DNA of 64,000 bases. Source: Saprospiraceae bacterium. Lineage in GTDB: Bacteria > Bacteroidota > Bacteroidia > Chitinophagales > Saprospiraceae. The position numbers and the translations under genes were made by a program. The notes below the pieces were generated by a model that saw only the letters and a list, made by a program, of their open reading frames with translations, did no database searches and was not told the DNA's origin. The DNA lies in assembly GCA_013001595.1 (NCBI GenBank), contig JABDMH010000012.1:1-64000 (forward strand), in the 5' to 3' direction. Positions 1 through 8,640 of this stretch are shown here, in pieces. Positions within the stretch are counted from its first letter, which is position 1. Each line of letters starts with the position of its first letter.

Positions 1-707
1 CCGCTACATATCAGCAGTCTTCTGTCATTGAGCAAGAACATAAACAACTTGACCCATTAAATGAAACGTATTGCCGTTATCCAGCCACTCGATTGAGCGC
101 TGAAGCCATTAGAGATCAAGCACTGGCCGGTAGTGGACTGCTAGTTAAGAAAATCGGAGGCCCCAGTGTGTATCCGTACCAGCCGGCAGGAATCTGGAAG
201 GCACTAGCAACCCGTAATGCCACTGAATATCGCCAGCAGTCTGGCGACAGTCTGTATAGAAGGAGCTTATACACTGTTTGGAAGCGTAGTTCCCCACCAC
301 CGGCCATGCTCAATTTTGATGCACCTGATCGATACTATTGTGTGGTGCGTCGTCAAAACACATCTACACCGCTGCAATCTCTGGTACTAATGAATGATCC
401 TCAGTTTGTTGAAGCTGCCAGAGTGCTTGCTGAATCGATGATGAAATCAAAATCATCGGATTTTGGAATTACACTTGCTTTTCAACGATTACTAGGTCGT
501 AGTCCCAGATCAGAGGAGCTGGAAAGCATGCAGAAGCTGTATCAAGCATCTAGGCAAGCCTATAGAAACAATCTATCAGATGCTCATCAATTGCTAAGTA
601 CTGGGGAATTTCCGGTGGATGAAAGCTTAGATCCGATAGATCTGGCTGCCCATACGATGGTGGCATCCACCATTATCAATTTTGATGAATTTGTGATGAA
701 GCGATAA
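1..707 (+). CDS. PSD1/DUF1553 domain protein, 5' end cut by window edge
   Basis: The reading frame is open from base 3, so the TTG at 93 is internal and the true start lies before the window. The first visible residues read ATYQQSS, followed by LDPLNETY and RLSAEAIRDQALAGSGLL. This succession is typical of the C-terminal DUF1553 (PSD1) domain of planctomycete-type cytochrome-like proteins. The later QSLVLMNDPQFVEAARV stretch is the second family hallmark. About 235 residues remain; full proteins of this family often carry an N-terminal c-type haem domain and DUF1549, which would be off-window. The biochemical role is unknown. The gene ends 10 bases before a DUF1501 gene; the DUF1553/DUF1501 pair is the usual arrangement and suggests co-transcription. 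The family assignment is strong; any substrate would be a guess. Confidence 0.88.
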   Translation, partial: ATYQQSSVIEQEHKQLDPLNETYCRYPATRLSAEAIRDQALAGSGLLVKKIGGPSVYPYQPAGIWKALATRNATEYRQQSGDSLYRRSLYTVWKRSSPPPAMLNFDAPDRYYCVVRRQNTSTPLQSLVLMNDPQFVEAARVLAESMMKSKSSDFGITLAFQRLLGRSPRSEELESMQKLYQASRQAYRNNLSDAHQLLSTGEFPVDESLDPIDLAAHTMVASTIINFDEFVMKR

Positions 708-717
708 ACTAAAAACC

Positions 718-2154
718 ATGAATGAGGACTTAAAAAAAATGGCCGATAGACTAAATCGGCGAGTTTTCTTAAAAAATAGCCTACTTGGACTTGGAGGGTT
801 GGCGCTACAGTCTATGTCTGATACCCACATGGTCAATGCTCTTTCCGAACCAAGGCTTCCCCACTTTGGAGCGAAAGCTAAACGGGTGATCTATCTTTTT
901 CAAAGTGGTGCTCCTTCACAAATGGAATTGTTTGACTACAAACCTTTGCTCAAGGAGCGCTTTGGGGAAGAACTTCCGGCATCAGTACGTGGTGATCAAA
1001 GGGTTACTGGAATGACCTCCAACCAACGCTCGTTTCCATTGGCCATGGGTGATTACACCTTCGATCAGTATGGCGAGAGCGGTGCGTGGCTGAGTAATTT
1101 GTTGCCACATCACCGCAAAATTGTTGATGATGTCTGCTTTATAAAAAGTATGTATACGGAAGCCATCAATCATGATCCTGCAGTCACCTTTGTACAAACT
1201 GGTTCACAACAAGCCGGAAGGCCGAGTATGGGTTCTTGGATCAGCTATGGCCTAGGAAGTCAGAATGAAAACCTCCCGGCGTTTTCCGTTCTCTTATCTC
1301 GTGGATGGAATGGCGGACAACCACTCTATGCCAAGTTATGGGGAAATGGGTTTCTGCCTTCCAAGCACCAGGGAGTGATGTTTAGATCTGGGCAAGAACC
1401 TGTTTTGTATTTAAATAATCCGCAGGGGCTTGACAGAACCAGACGTAGGATTATGTTAGATCATCTAGCAGATCTGCACACCAGGCAATATGATCATTTT
1501 GGTGATGAAGAAATCATGTCTCGTGTAGCACAATATGAGATGGCTTATCGCATGCAGATGTCCGTTCCAGACACCCTAGATACCAGCAAAGAATCAGAAC
1601 ACATCTATGAGCTCTATGGAGAAGATGCGAAAAAGCCTGGTACTTATGCACACAATTGCTTGCTCGCACGAAAATTGATTGAGAGTGGTGTAAGATTTGT
1701 TCAGCTTTATCATCAGGGATGGGATATGCATGGCAATCTGCCGCATTACATAAAGATTCAGACGAATGATACGGACCAGGCATCCGCAGGTCTCATCTTA
1801 GACTTAAAACAGCGCGGTCTTTTGGAAGATACATTGGTCATTTGGGGTGGAGAATTCGGCAGGGGCTGTTACTCTCAAGGGAAGTTGAGGCCTGACAATT
1901 ATGGTAGAGACCACCATCCCAGGTGCTTTACCATTTGGATGGCAGGAGCAGGAGTTAAAAAGGGCATTACCATAGGTGAGACAGATGATTTTAGCTATAA
2001 CATCGTGAAGGATCCGGTTCATGTCCACGATTTTCAAGCTACCATTATGCATCTGCTTGGCATCGATCACGAGCGCTTCACATTTAAGTACCAAGGCAGA
2101 AGATTTCGACTGACTGATGTACATGGGCATGTGGTCAAAGATGTGTTGGCATAA
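718..2154 (+). CDS. DUF1501 family protein, Tat-exported
   Basis: The 478-residue product begins with NRRVFLKNSLLGLGGLAL at about residues 13-30. This is a twin-arginine motif followed by a hydrophobic stretch, so export of a folded protein by Tat is likely. DUF1501 belongs to the alkaline-phosphatase/sulfatase-like fold. Supporting patterns are AKRVIYLFQSGAPSQMELFD near residue 55, the WGGEFGRG block, and GRDHHPRCFTIWMAGAGVKK in the C-terminal third. It sits 10 bases after the DUF1553 gene, the standard partner in Planctomycetes and some marine Bacteroidota, where such pairs lie near polysaccharide or sulfated-sugar loci. The enzymatic activity of DUF1501 is not established. The gene converges with the next minus-strand gene, with 6 bases between the stops. 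Confidence 0.9.
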   Translation: MNEDLKKMADRLNRRVFLKNSLLGLGGLALQSMSDTHMVNALSEPRLPHFGAKAKRVIYLFQSGAPSQMELFDYKPLLKERFGEELPASVRGDQRVTGMTSNQRSFPLAMGDYTFDQYGESGAWLSNLLPHHRKIVDDVCFIKSMYTEAINHDPAVTFVQTGSQQAGRPSMGSWISYGLGSQNENLPAFSVLLSRGWNGGQPLYAKLWGNGFLPSKHQGVMFRSGQEPVLYLNNPQGLDRTRRRIMLDHLADLHTRQYDHFGDEEIMSRVAQYEMAYRMQMSVPDTLDTSKESEHIYELYGEDAKKPGTYAHNCLLARKLIESGVRFVQLYHQGWDMHGNLPHYIKIQTNDTDQASAGLILDLKQRGLLEDTLVIWGGEFGRGCYSQGKLRPDNYGRDHHPRCFTIWMAGAGVKKGITIGETDDFSYNIVKDPVHVHDFQATIMHLLGIDHERFTFKYQGRRFRLTDVHGHVVKDVLA

Positions 2155-2160
2155 TGTGGA

Positions 2161-3282
2161 TTAAGATCCTTTAGTCGAAAATATCTTGGCAAAGAGTCGC
2201 TTATATTGAGCATTTACTGCGGAAACATCATACCTTTTTATATGTGCCATGATATTATCCATTGCGGAGCAGTATCTGGGGTGAAGGTCTATCGCTTTTC
2301 TTAAGAGGGGCAGCAAGTCGGCATCATGGTCATAGAGGCACTCACTTTGGAATTCTTTGGGAATATGTTCGGGGAATGCGAGTCGGTTGGGCAAAATGGG
2401 CCAACAACGGTGGTACATGGCTTCCACCACACTAATTCCAAAAAAGTCCTGCAAACTTGTAGAAACAACGATGTCACTGCGAGCTAGCCAAGTATAGTAG
2501 TCATTGATTGATTTGACCTGCCCCCACTGCAAAATCTTATCTGAAAATTCTTCCCTGGCTTCCGAAAATGCCTTCGGTATTTTACCAAACGATTTACCGA
2601 TCACGACAAGCCGAAAGTCAATATTGAGGTCATTAAGATTCGTCAGTGTATCAAAGAAAAGTCTAGGGTTCTTGTCATATTCCCAGCGATGATTCCAGAG
2701 GATAATGGGATGTGGATTATTATACCTCTGATGAGGTTTCATTAAACGAAAGGACATACCCGGATAAATCACGGTACTCTTAGGAGCTAGTTGAGGTTGA
2801 CATTCGATCGTGTTGGGTTTGGGAAAGCCCTTAAGGAACTTAGGCAATGCGTTGAGAAATACATCTTGATGGAAAGTTGAGTTGAAGATCAATTGATCTG
2901 CTGTTAGCGCACTTGTGTAATTAATAAATGCATAGTGATTATCGAAGTGCTTCTTATGGTCTTCATCAGATGCCGAAATCGGATAGCATAGCTGGTTTTC
3001 ATGAAAATAGAGGAGGATGGGCAAATGACCATGACCGGCCTTACAAATCAGTGCTTTGAACAAGGCCACATCCATCATCTCTGACACGATAAGGACATCG
3101 GGTGTGTAATTCAGGGAATCAAGAAGGCCAGATAAAGTGATTGCTGCGGCATGCATTCTCCATTTCCAATGCCGGGCTGGAAGAGTGAGTGTTTGTACTT
3201 CCCAAGTGACCTCATCTCTAAATCCGTCGATCCATCTTTGATGACTGTCGGTTAAATAAGGCTCAATTACAAGGATTTTCAT
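2161..3282 (-). CDS. DUF3524 glycosyltransferase, tRNA-queuosine mannosyltransferase-like
   Basis: The 373-residue protein starts MKILVIEPYLTDSHQRWIDGF, the N-terminal signature of DUF3524. It continues with a GT-B type glycosyltransferase: a family-4-like C-terminal half contains ILWNHRWEYDKNPRLFF and, near residue 275, STSLQDFFGISVVEAMYHRC, the nucleotide-sugar binding loop with the conserved E. Eukaryotic members (GTDC1/QTMAN) mannosylate queuosine in tRNA-Asp, and bacterial homologues are annotated by similarity. A queuine/preQ1 tRNA-ribosyltransferase (tgt) lies 15 kb away in the same window, which is consistent with hypermodified queuosine in this organism, but co-function is inference. 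The gene is divergent from the SpoIIE phosphatase gene, with 64 bases between the starts. Confidence 0.82.
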   Translation of the reverse strand: MKILVIEPYLTDSHQRWIDGFRDEVTWEVQTLTLPARHWKWRMHAAAITLSGLLDSLNYTPDVLIVSEMMDVALFKALICKAGHGHLPILLYFHENQLCYPISASDEDHKKHFDNHYAFINYTSALTADQLIFNSTFHQDVFLNALPKFLKGFPKPNTIECQPQLAPKSTVIYPGMSFRLMKPHQRYNNPHPIILWNHRWEYDKNPRLFFDTLTNLNDLNIDFRLVVIGKSFGKIPKAFSEAREEFSDKILQWGQVKSINDYYTWLARSDIVVSTSLQDFFGISVVEAMYHRCWPILPNRLAFPEHIPKEFQSECLYDHDADLLPLLRKAIDLHPRYCSAMDNIMAHIKRYDVSAVNAQYKRLFAKIFSTKGS

Positions 3283-3346
3283 ATCAATGTCCAGAGGCTT
3301 AGAAGTATTTGGCTAAATTTAATCTAATTATCCAGGGATCACGGCC

Positions 3347-4603
3347 ATGAGCGATAAATCACTTGCTGGTTATATGTATCCGCAGATTGAGCAATTGGAA
3401 AAAGAGCTGATCAGCAAACAGAATCAGCTCAATTGTTTGATGCGGATTACCCAAGCTATCAATGCCAACATGGCTGCTAGAGATCTATTTGATATGTACA
3501 GCCAATTCTTGCAGACAGAGTTGGGGGTAAAGAGATTGGCTGTATTATTTAGAGAAAAGGATGGATGGGCGTGTAAGAAAGCCATCAGTTTTAAACCCGA
3601 TCATCTTGAAGATCTGGTCCATATACTGGTTCGTAAGTATAAGGACTTTAGTAAGGTGGGTGAGCTAAGTCACGACCTGATGAAGCAGTTTGAACTGGTA
3701 ATTCCCGTGTTTCATAAGGATGATCCGCTGGCGTATGTACTGATTGGAGATTTAGAAGAATCTAATGAGGCATATGACCGGTTTAAGTTCATGATAACCA
3801 TCACTAATGTGGTTGCCGTAGCTATTGAGAATAAGCGACTATTCAATAGGCAAATCGAACAAGAGGCTTATAACAAGGAGATGGAATTGGCAAAGAATGT
3901 TCAGCAAATGCTGATTCCAACCAGCTTGCCTAAAGAAGAGCATTTTGAACTGTCATCCATTTATAGACCTCATTCTAATATTGGTGGCGACTATTTCGAC
4001 TACTGTAAATTTGATGATGGAAGTTTTGTGATCTGTATGGCCGATGTATCAGGCAAAGGCATTTCGGCAGCGCTGTTAATGGCCAATTTTCAGGCCACTT
4101 TGCGTTCAGCTTTGCGCATCTATGATCAGCTCGATGATTTGGTTCAACACCTCAACAAGACCATAGTTGAGACAACGAAAAGTGAACGGATCATCACATT
4201 TTTCATTTTGAAATACCATAATGAAAAAAATGTGATTAACTATGTAAATGCAGGCCACAACCCGCCAATATATATTAGCGGCGATAAAAAACGTTGGTTG
4301 AGGGATGGTTGTACCATTCTAGGTGCTGAAGACTATCTCAAGGACATAACGGTCGGTGAGATTGAGATGGGCAATGAAGAGACCTTCATCGTACTCTATA
4401 CGGACGGTCTGACTGATTTAAGGGATGGATCTGGCTCATATTTTGATGAGGATCTAATAGCAAATTTTGCTTGCAGTCACCGAAATGATTCAGCAACAAA
4501 CTTTAACAAGAAGTTGTTAGAAGAACTTGAGCATTTCAAAGGGAAACAGGCCTATCCGGATGATATAGCGGTACTTACAGCCAAGATAAAACCATTACAT
4601 TAA
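3347..4603 (+). CDS. GAF-SpoIIE (PP2C-type) serine phosphatase
   Basis: This is an RsbU-like regulator of 418 residues. A short coiled coil (about 12-40) precedes a GAF-like sensor region (about 45-165), a helical linker containing LAKNVQQMLIP (181-191) and a SpoIIE/PP2C phosphatase domain (about 200-415). Metal-binding acidic motifs are visible: GGDYFDY with D215, MADVSGKGISAALLM with D233, and LYTDGLTD near the C terminus; NAGHNPP is also typical. In partner-switching systems such phosphatases dephosphorylate STAS anti-anti-sigma factors. No STAS or anti-sigma kinase gene is adjacent, so the target is unknown. No transmembrane segment is seen, so it is probably cytoplasmic. It begins a plus-strand run continuing into the TM2-TPR gene 66 bases downstream. 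Confidence 0.92.
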   Translation: MSDKSLAGYMYPQIEQLEKELISKQNQLNCLMRITQAINANMAARDLFDMYSQFLQTELGVKRLAVLFREKDGWACKKAISFKPDHLEDLVHILVRKYKDFSKVGELSHDLMKQFELVIPVFHKDDPLAYVLIGDLEESNEAYDRFKFMITITNVVAVAIENKRLFNRQIEQEAYNKEMELAKNVQQMLIPTSLPKEEHFELSSIYRPHSNIGGDYFDYCKFDDGSFVICMADVSGKGISAALLMANFQATLRSALRIYDQLDDLVQHLNKTIVETTKSERIITFFILKYHNEKNVINYVNAGHNPPIYISGDKKRWLRDGCTILGAEDYLKDITVGEIEMGNEETFIVLYTDGLTDLRDGSGSYFDEDLIANFACSHRNDSATNFNKKLLEELEHFKGKQAYPDDIAVLTAKIKPLH

Positions 4604-4669
4604 CGGCAAGGCAAAAATGGTAGACTTAGGAAAGGGACCTTGGAGACAAATTAATACAGGGACATATCG

Positions 4670-5488
4670 ATGAGGAGAAAGGATAAGAACGCAGCCGCCA
4701 TCCTAGCTTTCCTTGGTGGCTTCATTGGTTTACATCGATTTTATGTTGGTCAAATCGGTCTGGGCATTGTCTACTCCATGTTGTTTTTTGCCTTTGGTTT
4801 TTCCATCATCTTGGGGATCCTGGACGGAATCATCTTTCTTACGATGGATGACGAAGTATTTGATGCCAAGTATAATCGTACTAGGCAATACCATAGAGAA
4901 AGGTACGATAGAGGAAGACGCAGGGATACTGATTTCGATAGGAGTCCGCAAAATAGACGATCCTATCGACGTGATAGAAGTAGAACAAGACCTAGTAGTG
5001 CACCCTTCCCAGCGAAGCAGCGCCGCACTCGACGAAGCAGCAAGAGGCTGAAGAATAATCCATTTAAGCAGGCCGGCATAAAAAAATTCAAAGAGTTTGA
5101 TATTGAAGCGGCGATCAAGGATTTTGAACAAGCCCTCAAAGTAGACCCGAACGATTTGACCATACATTTTAATTTGGGTTGTGCCTACTCTCAAACAGAG
5201 CAGGCTGAGAAGGCATTTTATCATATTGCTCGTGCAGTCGAAATGGGTTTTAATGATTTTTCCAGAATCGATGATCACGACGCACTCGCCTATATGCGCA
5301 TACAACCCCAGTGGGAACAATTCAAAGAGAATGGATACACGCTCAATAAGAAGATTGCCGCGCCAAAGGAGAACCTATTAGATGATGATCTCCTACTTCA
5401 ACAGTTGAAGAAGCTGAATGAACTCAAGGATAAAGGCTTGATTACGGAGAGAGAATTTCTGGAACAAAAAACTAAACTGAGCAAATAA
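4670..5488 (+). CDS. TM2 domain protein with Arg-rich linker, TPR-like region and SHOCT tail
   Basis: The 272-residue product has four parts. Residues 1-66 form a TM2 domain with two membrane helices and the GGFIGLHRFYVGQIGLG signature. Residues about 70-128 form a strongly Arg-rich, low-complexity linker. Residues about 132-222 are TPR-like, with one clear repeat around 143-175 (FDIEAAIKDFEQALKVDPND). The end (about 238-272) reads like a SHOCT motif: LLLQQLKKLNELKDKGLITE, then REFLEQKTKL. TM2 and SHOCT are both common in small bacterial envelope proteins of unknown function. The basic linker could bind nucleic acid or acidic lipid headgroups, which is inference. It lies 66 bases after the SpoIIE phosphatase gene and 5 bases before the CBS gene. 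Confidence 0.85.
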   Translation: MRRKDKNAAAILAFLGGFIGLHRFYVGQIGLGIVYSMLFFAFGFSIILGILDGIIFLTMDDEVFDAKYNRTRQYHRERYDRGRRRDTDFDRSPQNRRSYRRDRSRTRPSSAPFPAKQRRTRRSSKRLKNNPFKQAGIKKFKEFDIEAAIKDFEQALKVDPNDLTIHFNLGCAYSQTEQAEKAFYHIARAVEMGFNDFSRIDDHDALAYMRIQPQWEQFKENGYTLNKKIAAPKENLLDDDLLLQQLKKLNELKDKGLITEREFLEQKTKLSK

Positions 5489-5493
5489 GCGAT

Positions 5494-6153
5494 ATGAATG
5501 CACTCAACCTTATTTCACATACACTTGAACCCATTAAGACTTCTAACACCGGCCAGGAAGCACTGGACCAAATGAGTGACAACAATGTACGGCATCTTCC
5601 TATTGTAAATAACAAACAATTGCTTGGTGTAATCGCGGAAGAAGATATTCTTGAACATGACCTGAATGAGCCAATCGGTTCGTATAGACTTTCACTTCAA
5701 CGACCTTTTGTCAAGGACGCCGATCATATATTTGATCTTATGGCACAAATAGCAAGGCTGGGACTTACACTCATTCCGGTGGTAGATGAGGAGGACCAAT
5801 ATATGGGTGTGATTTGTCAAGAATCATTGCTCGAGTATTTTTCTGGAAGTTTTTCTTTTAGTGAACGTGGCAGCATTATTGTCCTGGAAATGAGTAAACC
5901 AGATTATGCCCTTTCTGAGATATCTCGAGTGGTTGAATCTGAAGGTGTGGCCATCATCAGTGCTTTTATTTCATCTCAACCGGATACGAACAAGATTTAT
6001 GTACATCTGAAGATCAATAAGACCGAGGTGGGAAGGGTTCTGGCAGCACTAGAGCGATATGAGTACGTTGTACATTCAATGTATACAGAAGAGCAGGATG
6101 CAGACGTTCTTAAAGATCGCTTTGAATCCTTCATGCATTACCTTAATGTATAA
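5494..6153 (+). CDS. CBS-pair protein with C-terminal ACT-like domain
   Basis: In this 219-residue cytoplasmic protein, two CBS motifs occupy residues about 1-122. The first contains DNNVRHLPIVNNKQLLGVI and the second LGLTLIPVVDEEDQYMGVI. Residues about 130-205 resemble an ACT fold (RGSIIVLEMSKPDYALSEI, then a second beta-alpha unit). CBS pairs bind adenine nucleotides and ACT domains bind small ligands, so a nucleotide- or metabolite-sensing role is plausible. In Bacteroidota a CBS gene commonly lies directly upstream of NAD kinase; here an Omp85-type gene is placed between the two. No catalytic domain is fused, so any effector must act in trans. Confidence 0.85.
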   Translation: MNALNLISHTLEPIKTSNTGQEALDQMSDNNVRHLPIVNNKQLLGVIAEEDILEHDLNEPIGSYRLSLQRPFVKDADHIFDLMAQIARLGLTLIPVVDEEDQYMGVICQESLLEYFSGSFSFSERGSIIVLEMSKPDYALSEISRVVESEGVAIISAFISSQPDTNKIYVHLKINKTEVGRVLAALERYEYVVHSMYTEEQDADVLKDRFESFMHYLNV

Positions 6154-6213
6154 GTAGGCGCTTCAATAATCCGCGCAAAGCTTTTAGCAGCTAGGAAGAA
6201 ATTGGTCGAAGCC

Positions 6214-7614
6214 ATGAATGGTAAATGGTGCATTTGCATTTTCGTCGTACTCCTGACTTCAGTGGTCACACTGGAAGCTGCAGAACACATTCATATCCGA
6301 ACTATCAAAATCGAGGGCAATAGAAAGACCAAAGAAGCCCTCATTCTGAGGGAATTGGATTTTAAGCAAGGAGATTCAGTAGTCATTGCTCAGTTGACCG
6401 ACCGACTTGTATATAATCAGACCTTGCTGATGAATACAGGCCTATTTAACGACGTTGAAATCAATATAAAAGCCTGGGATCAAGAAGAGCAAGACGTTCA
6501 TTTGTCCGTAAAAGTGGTGGAATCCTGGTATATTTTTCCCCTTCCGATCTTCCAATTGGCAGATAGAAATTTCAACGTTTGGTGGACAGAGCAAAACGCC
6601 TCTCTCAAAAGAGTGAATTATGGTCTCCGGTTCGTCTATGTTAATTTTTCTGGCAATAAAGACAACTTAAAACTGATTTTGCAAGGTGGGTACCTGCGAA
6701 AAATACTGTTACAGTATGAGCGTCCATACTTCAATAGAACAAAGACTTTAGGATTCACCGGAAGATTCTTTATCGACCACCGTCGTGAATTTCCCTATGC
6801 CACTAGATTCAATAAGCGTCAGTTTTATGAAGACCTCTCAGAAATCAACTTTAAAACAGTCAAATCCACATTTTCTTTGCACTATCGTCCAGGTGTCATC
6901 AGCAATCATGAAATCTTTTTTAAGTATGAGGACAACAAGGTCACAGAAGGCGTCTTAGATGTGAATAGTAGATATCTCAATGGGTCGATCCGTCAACGTT
7001 TTTTTGAAGTGTCCTACTTTTATAATCGCGAACGCCGAGATAATCGGTTTTACGCTGCTAAGGGAAGCTACCTAACCGCCATGATTCAAAAGGAAGGCCT
7101 GGGTGTCTATGATGACCTTAACAAATTGACAACCTCCATATTCTATGCACAGTATGTACCTATTTTGCCAAAGCTAAATCTTGAGATGCGTGCAAAAGCA
7201 GAAACTGAATGGACTGGCAATCGACATCCCTATTTTGGCCTAGAAGCCCTCGGCTTTGGGGAGACCTACATCAGGGGTTATGAATTGTATGTGGTGGATG
7301 GAACCGATTATTTTCTAAGTCGAAATTCTCTGCGGTTTAAATTGCTAGATCGCACGTTTGATCTCAAGAAAAAAATGCCAGCAAAGAACTATCGCATTTT
7401 TCCAATCACAATATGGTTATCAGCCAATACCGATTTCGGCTATGTAAATAACGATTTATTTAATGAAGACAATCCCTTCAATAATCGTTGGTTGATGGGT
7501 GGAGGCATCGGGTTGGATATCATATTGTACCGTAAGTATGTGTTTCAATTGGAATACAGTATGAATCATTTAAACGAAAGAGGTATCTTCCTACACGCCA
7601 GGTCAGACATCTAA
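6214..7614 (+). CDS. POTRA-containing Omp85/BamA-like outer-membrane protein
   Basis: The ATG at 6214 is preferred over the upstream TTG at 6202 because it starts directly at a signal peptide (MNGKWCICIFVVLLTSVVTLEA). The 466-residue product has one POTRA-like domain at about 25-100, with IRTIKIEGNRKTKEALILREL as opening beta-alpha unit. The remainder is aromatic-rich alternating beta-strand sequence typical of a 16-strand Omp85 barrel, with a FGETYIRGYEL block where D15 proteins carry the VRGY/IRGY motif. It is much shorter than BamA (about 800 residues with five POTRAs), so it is a single-POTRA relative rather than the core assembly factor. The stop overlaps the nadK start by one base (TAATG), suggesting translational coupling. 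Confidence 0.85.
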   Translation: MNGKWCICIFVVLLTSVVTLEAAEHIHIRTIKIEGNRKTKEALILRELDFKQGDSVVIAQLTDRLVYNQTLLMNTGLFNDVEINIKAWDQEEQDVHLSVKVVESWYIFPLPIFQLADRNFNVWWTEQNASLKRVNYGLRFVYVNFSGNKDNLKLILQGGYLRKILLQYERPYFNRTKTLGFTGRFFIDHRREFPYATRFNKRQFYEDLSEINFKTVKSTFSLHYRPGVISNHEIFFKYEDNKVTEGVLDVNSRYLNGSIRQRFFEVSYFYNRERRDNRFYAAKGSYLTAMIQKEGLGVYDDLNKLTTSIFYAQYVPILPKLNLEMRAKAETEWTGNRHPYFGLEALGFGETYIRGYELYVVDGTDYFLSRNSLRFKLLDRTFDLKKKMPAKNYRIFPITIWLSANTDFGYVNNDLFNEDNPFNNRWLMGGGIGLDIILYRKYVFQLEYSMNHLNERGIFLHARSDI

Positions 7615-8501
7615 TGAGAATACTTTTATACGGAAAACAGATAAGTGAAGAGCAAATTCCTCCGGTTAAGCTACTTTTTAGCATTCTGGCCAAAGAGGAC
7701 GCGAAGGTGTACATTCATCGCCCCTACCTAGATCTAATTAGGAAAAAGTTTCATCCCTCCGCTGCACTAACAGCCATTGATGGATATTCGGATCTGAAAG
7801 AACTTCAGATCGACTATGTCTTAACCTTAGGAGGTGATGGAACCATCTTGGGTGTGGTGACACTGATTCGAGATCTACAGATTCCGATCATGGGAATCAA
7901 TTTGGGGCGGCTCGGTTTTATGGCGAGCATAGAGCAACAATATATTGACAAGGCCGTAGATTTCCTCAAGCAAGGAAAATATCGCTTACAGCGCCGCACC
8001 ATGCTTTCGCTGTCTTCTAGTCTACCCTTGTTCGGTGAAAGCACCTTTGCACTCAATGACTTTACCATCTTAAAAAGGGACAATTCCTCCATGATCATCA
8101 TTCATGCCTACATAAACGGTGAATTTCTTAATTCTTATTGGGCAGATGGTCTCATTGTCTCCACTCCAACCGGTTCCACCGGTTATTCCCTTAGCTGCGG
8201 AGGTCCGATTGTATTTCCCGATTCCAATAGCATTGTGATCACCCCGGTTGCTCCACATAATTTAAATGTACGTCCATTGGTAGTTTCTGATGATTGCGAG
8301 TTGAGTTTTGAAATTGAAGGAAGAGCGGAAAATTTCCTATGCACACTAGATGCAAGATTTGAAATAATCAACAGTGATTACCGGTTGTCGGTAAGAAAGT
8401 GCCCTTTTGGAATTGACCTTGTGCAACTTGATGAGATGTCATTTTCAAAAACCATGCGAAGCAAGTTGATGTGGGGGTTTGACTCACGTAAGCATTTCTA
8501 A
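7614..8501 (+). CDS. nadK: NAD kinase
   Basis: The enzyme phosphorylates NAD to NADP in the cytoplasm. The 295-residue length fits the family. The diagnostic GGDGT motif is at residues 73-77. Further conserved blocks are GINLGRLGFMA, the substrate loop LNDFTILKRDNSSMI and DGLIVSTPTGSTGYSLSCGG. The NAD-kinase NE/D position appears here as ND, as in many Bacteroidota. The start overlaps the stop of the Omp85-like gene by one base, which places nadK in the CBS-Omp85 transcription unit. No domain is missing. Confidence 0.97.
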   Translation: MRILLYGKQISEEQIPPVKLLFSILAKEDAKVYIHRPYLDLIRKKFHPSAALTAIDGYSDLKELQIDYVLTLGGDGTILGVVTLIRDLQIPIMGINLGRLGFMASIEQQYIDKAVDFLKQGKYRLQRRTMLSLSSSLPLFGESTFALNDFTILKRDNSSMIIIHAYINGEFLNSYWADGLIVSTPTGSTGYSLSCGGPIVFPDSNSIVITPVAPHNLNVRPLVVSDDCELSFEIEGRAENFLCTLDARFEIINSDYRLSVRKCPFGIDLVQLDEMSFSKTMRSKLMWGFDSRKHF

Positions 8502-8640
8502 ACTATAACTCAACACGAACTTGATGATTATGAGGTGTAAGTATCTAATAGATTTTTGATTAACCCAGCGGGTTAAATAAACCCTATGCACTGGACTTTG
8601 TTTCACAGAAGTAATATATTGAAGAAAAATATTTGTCACT

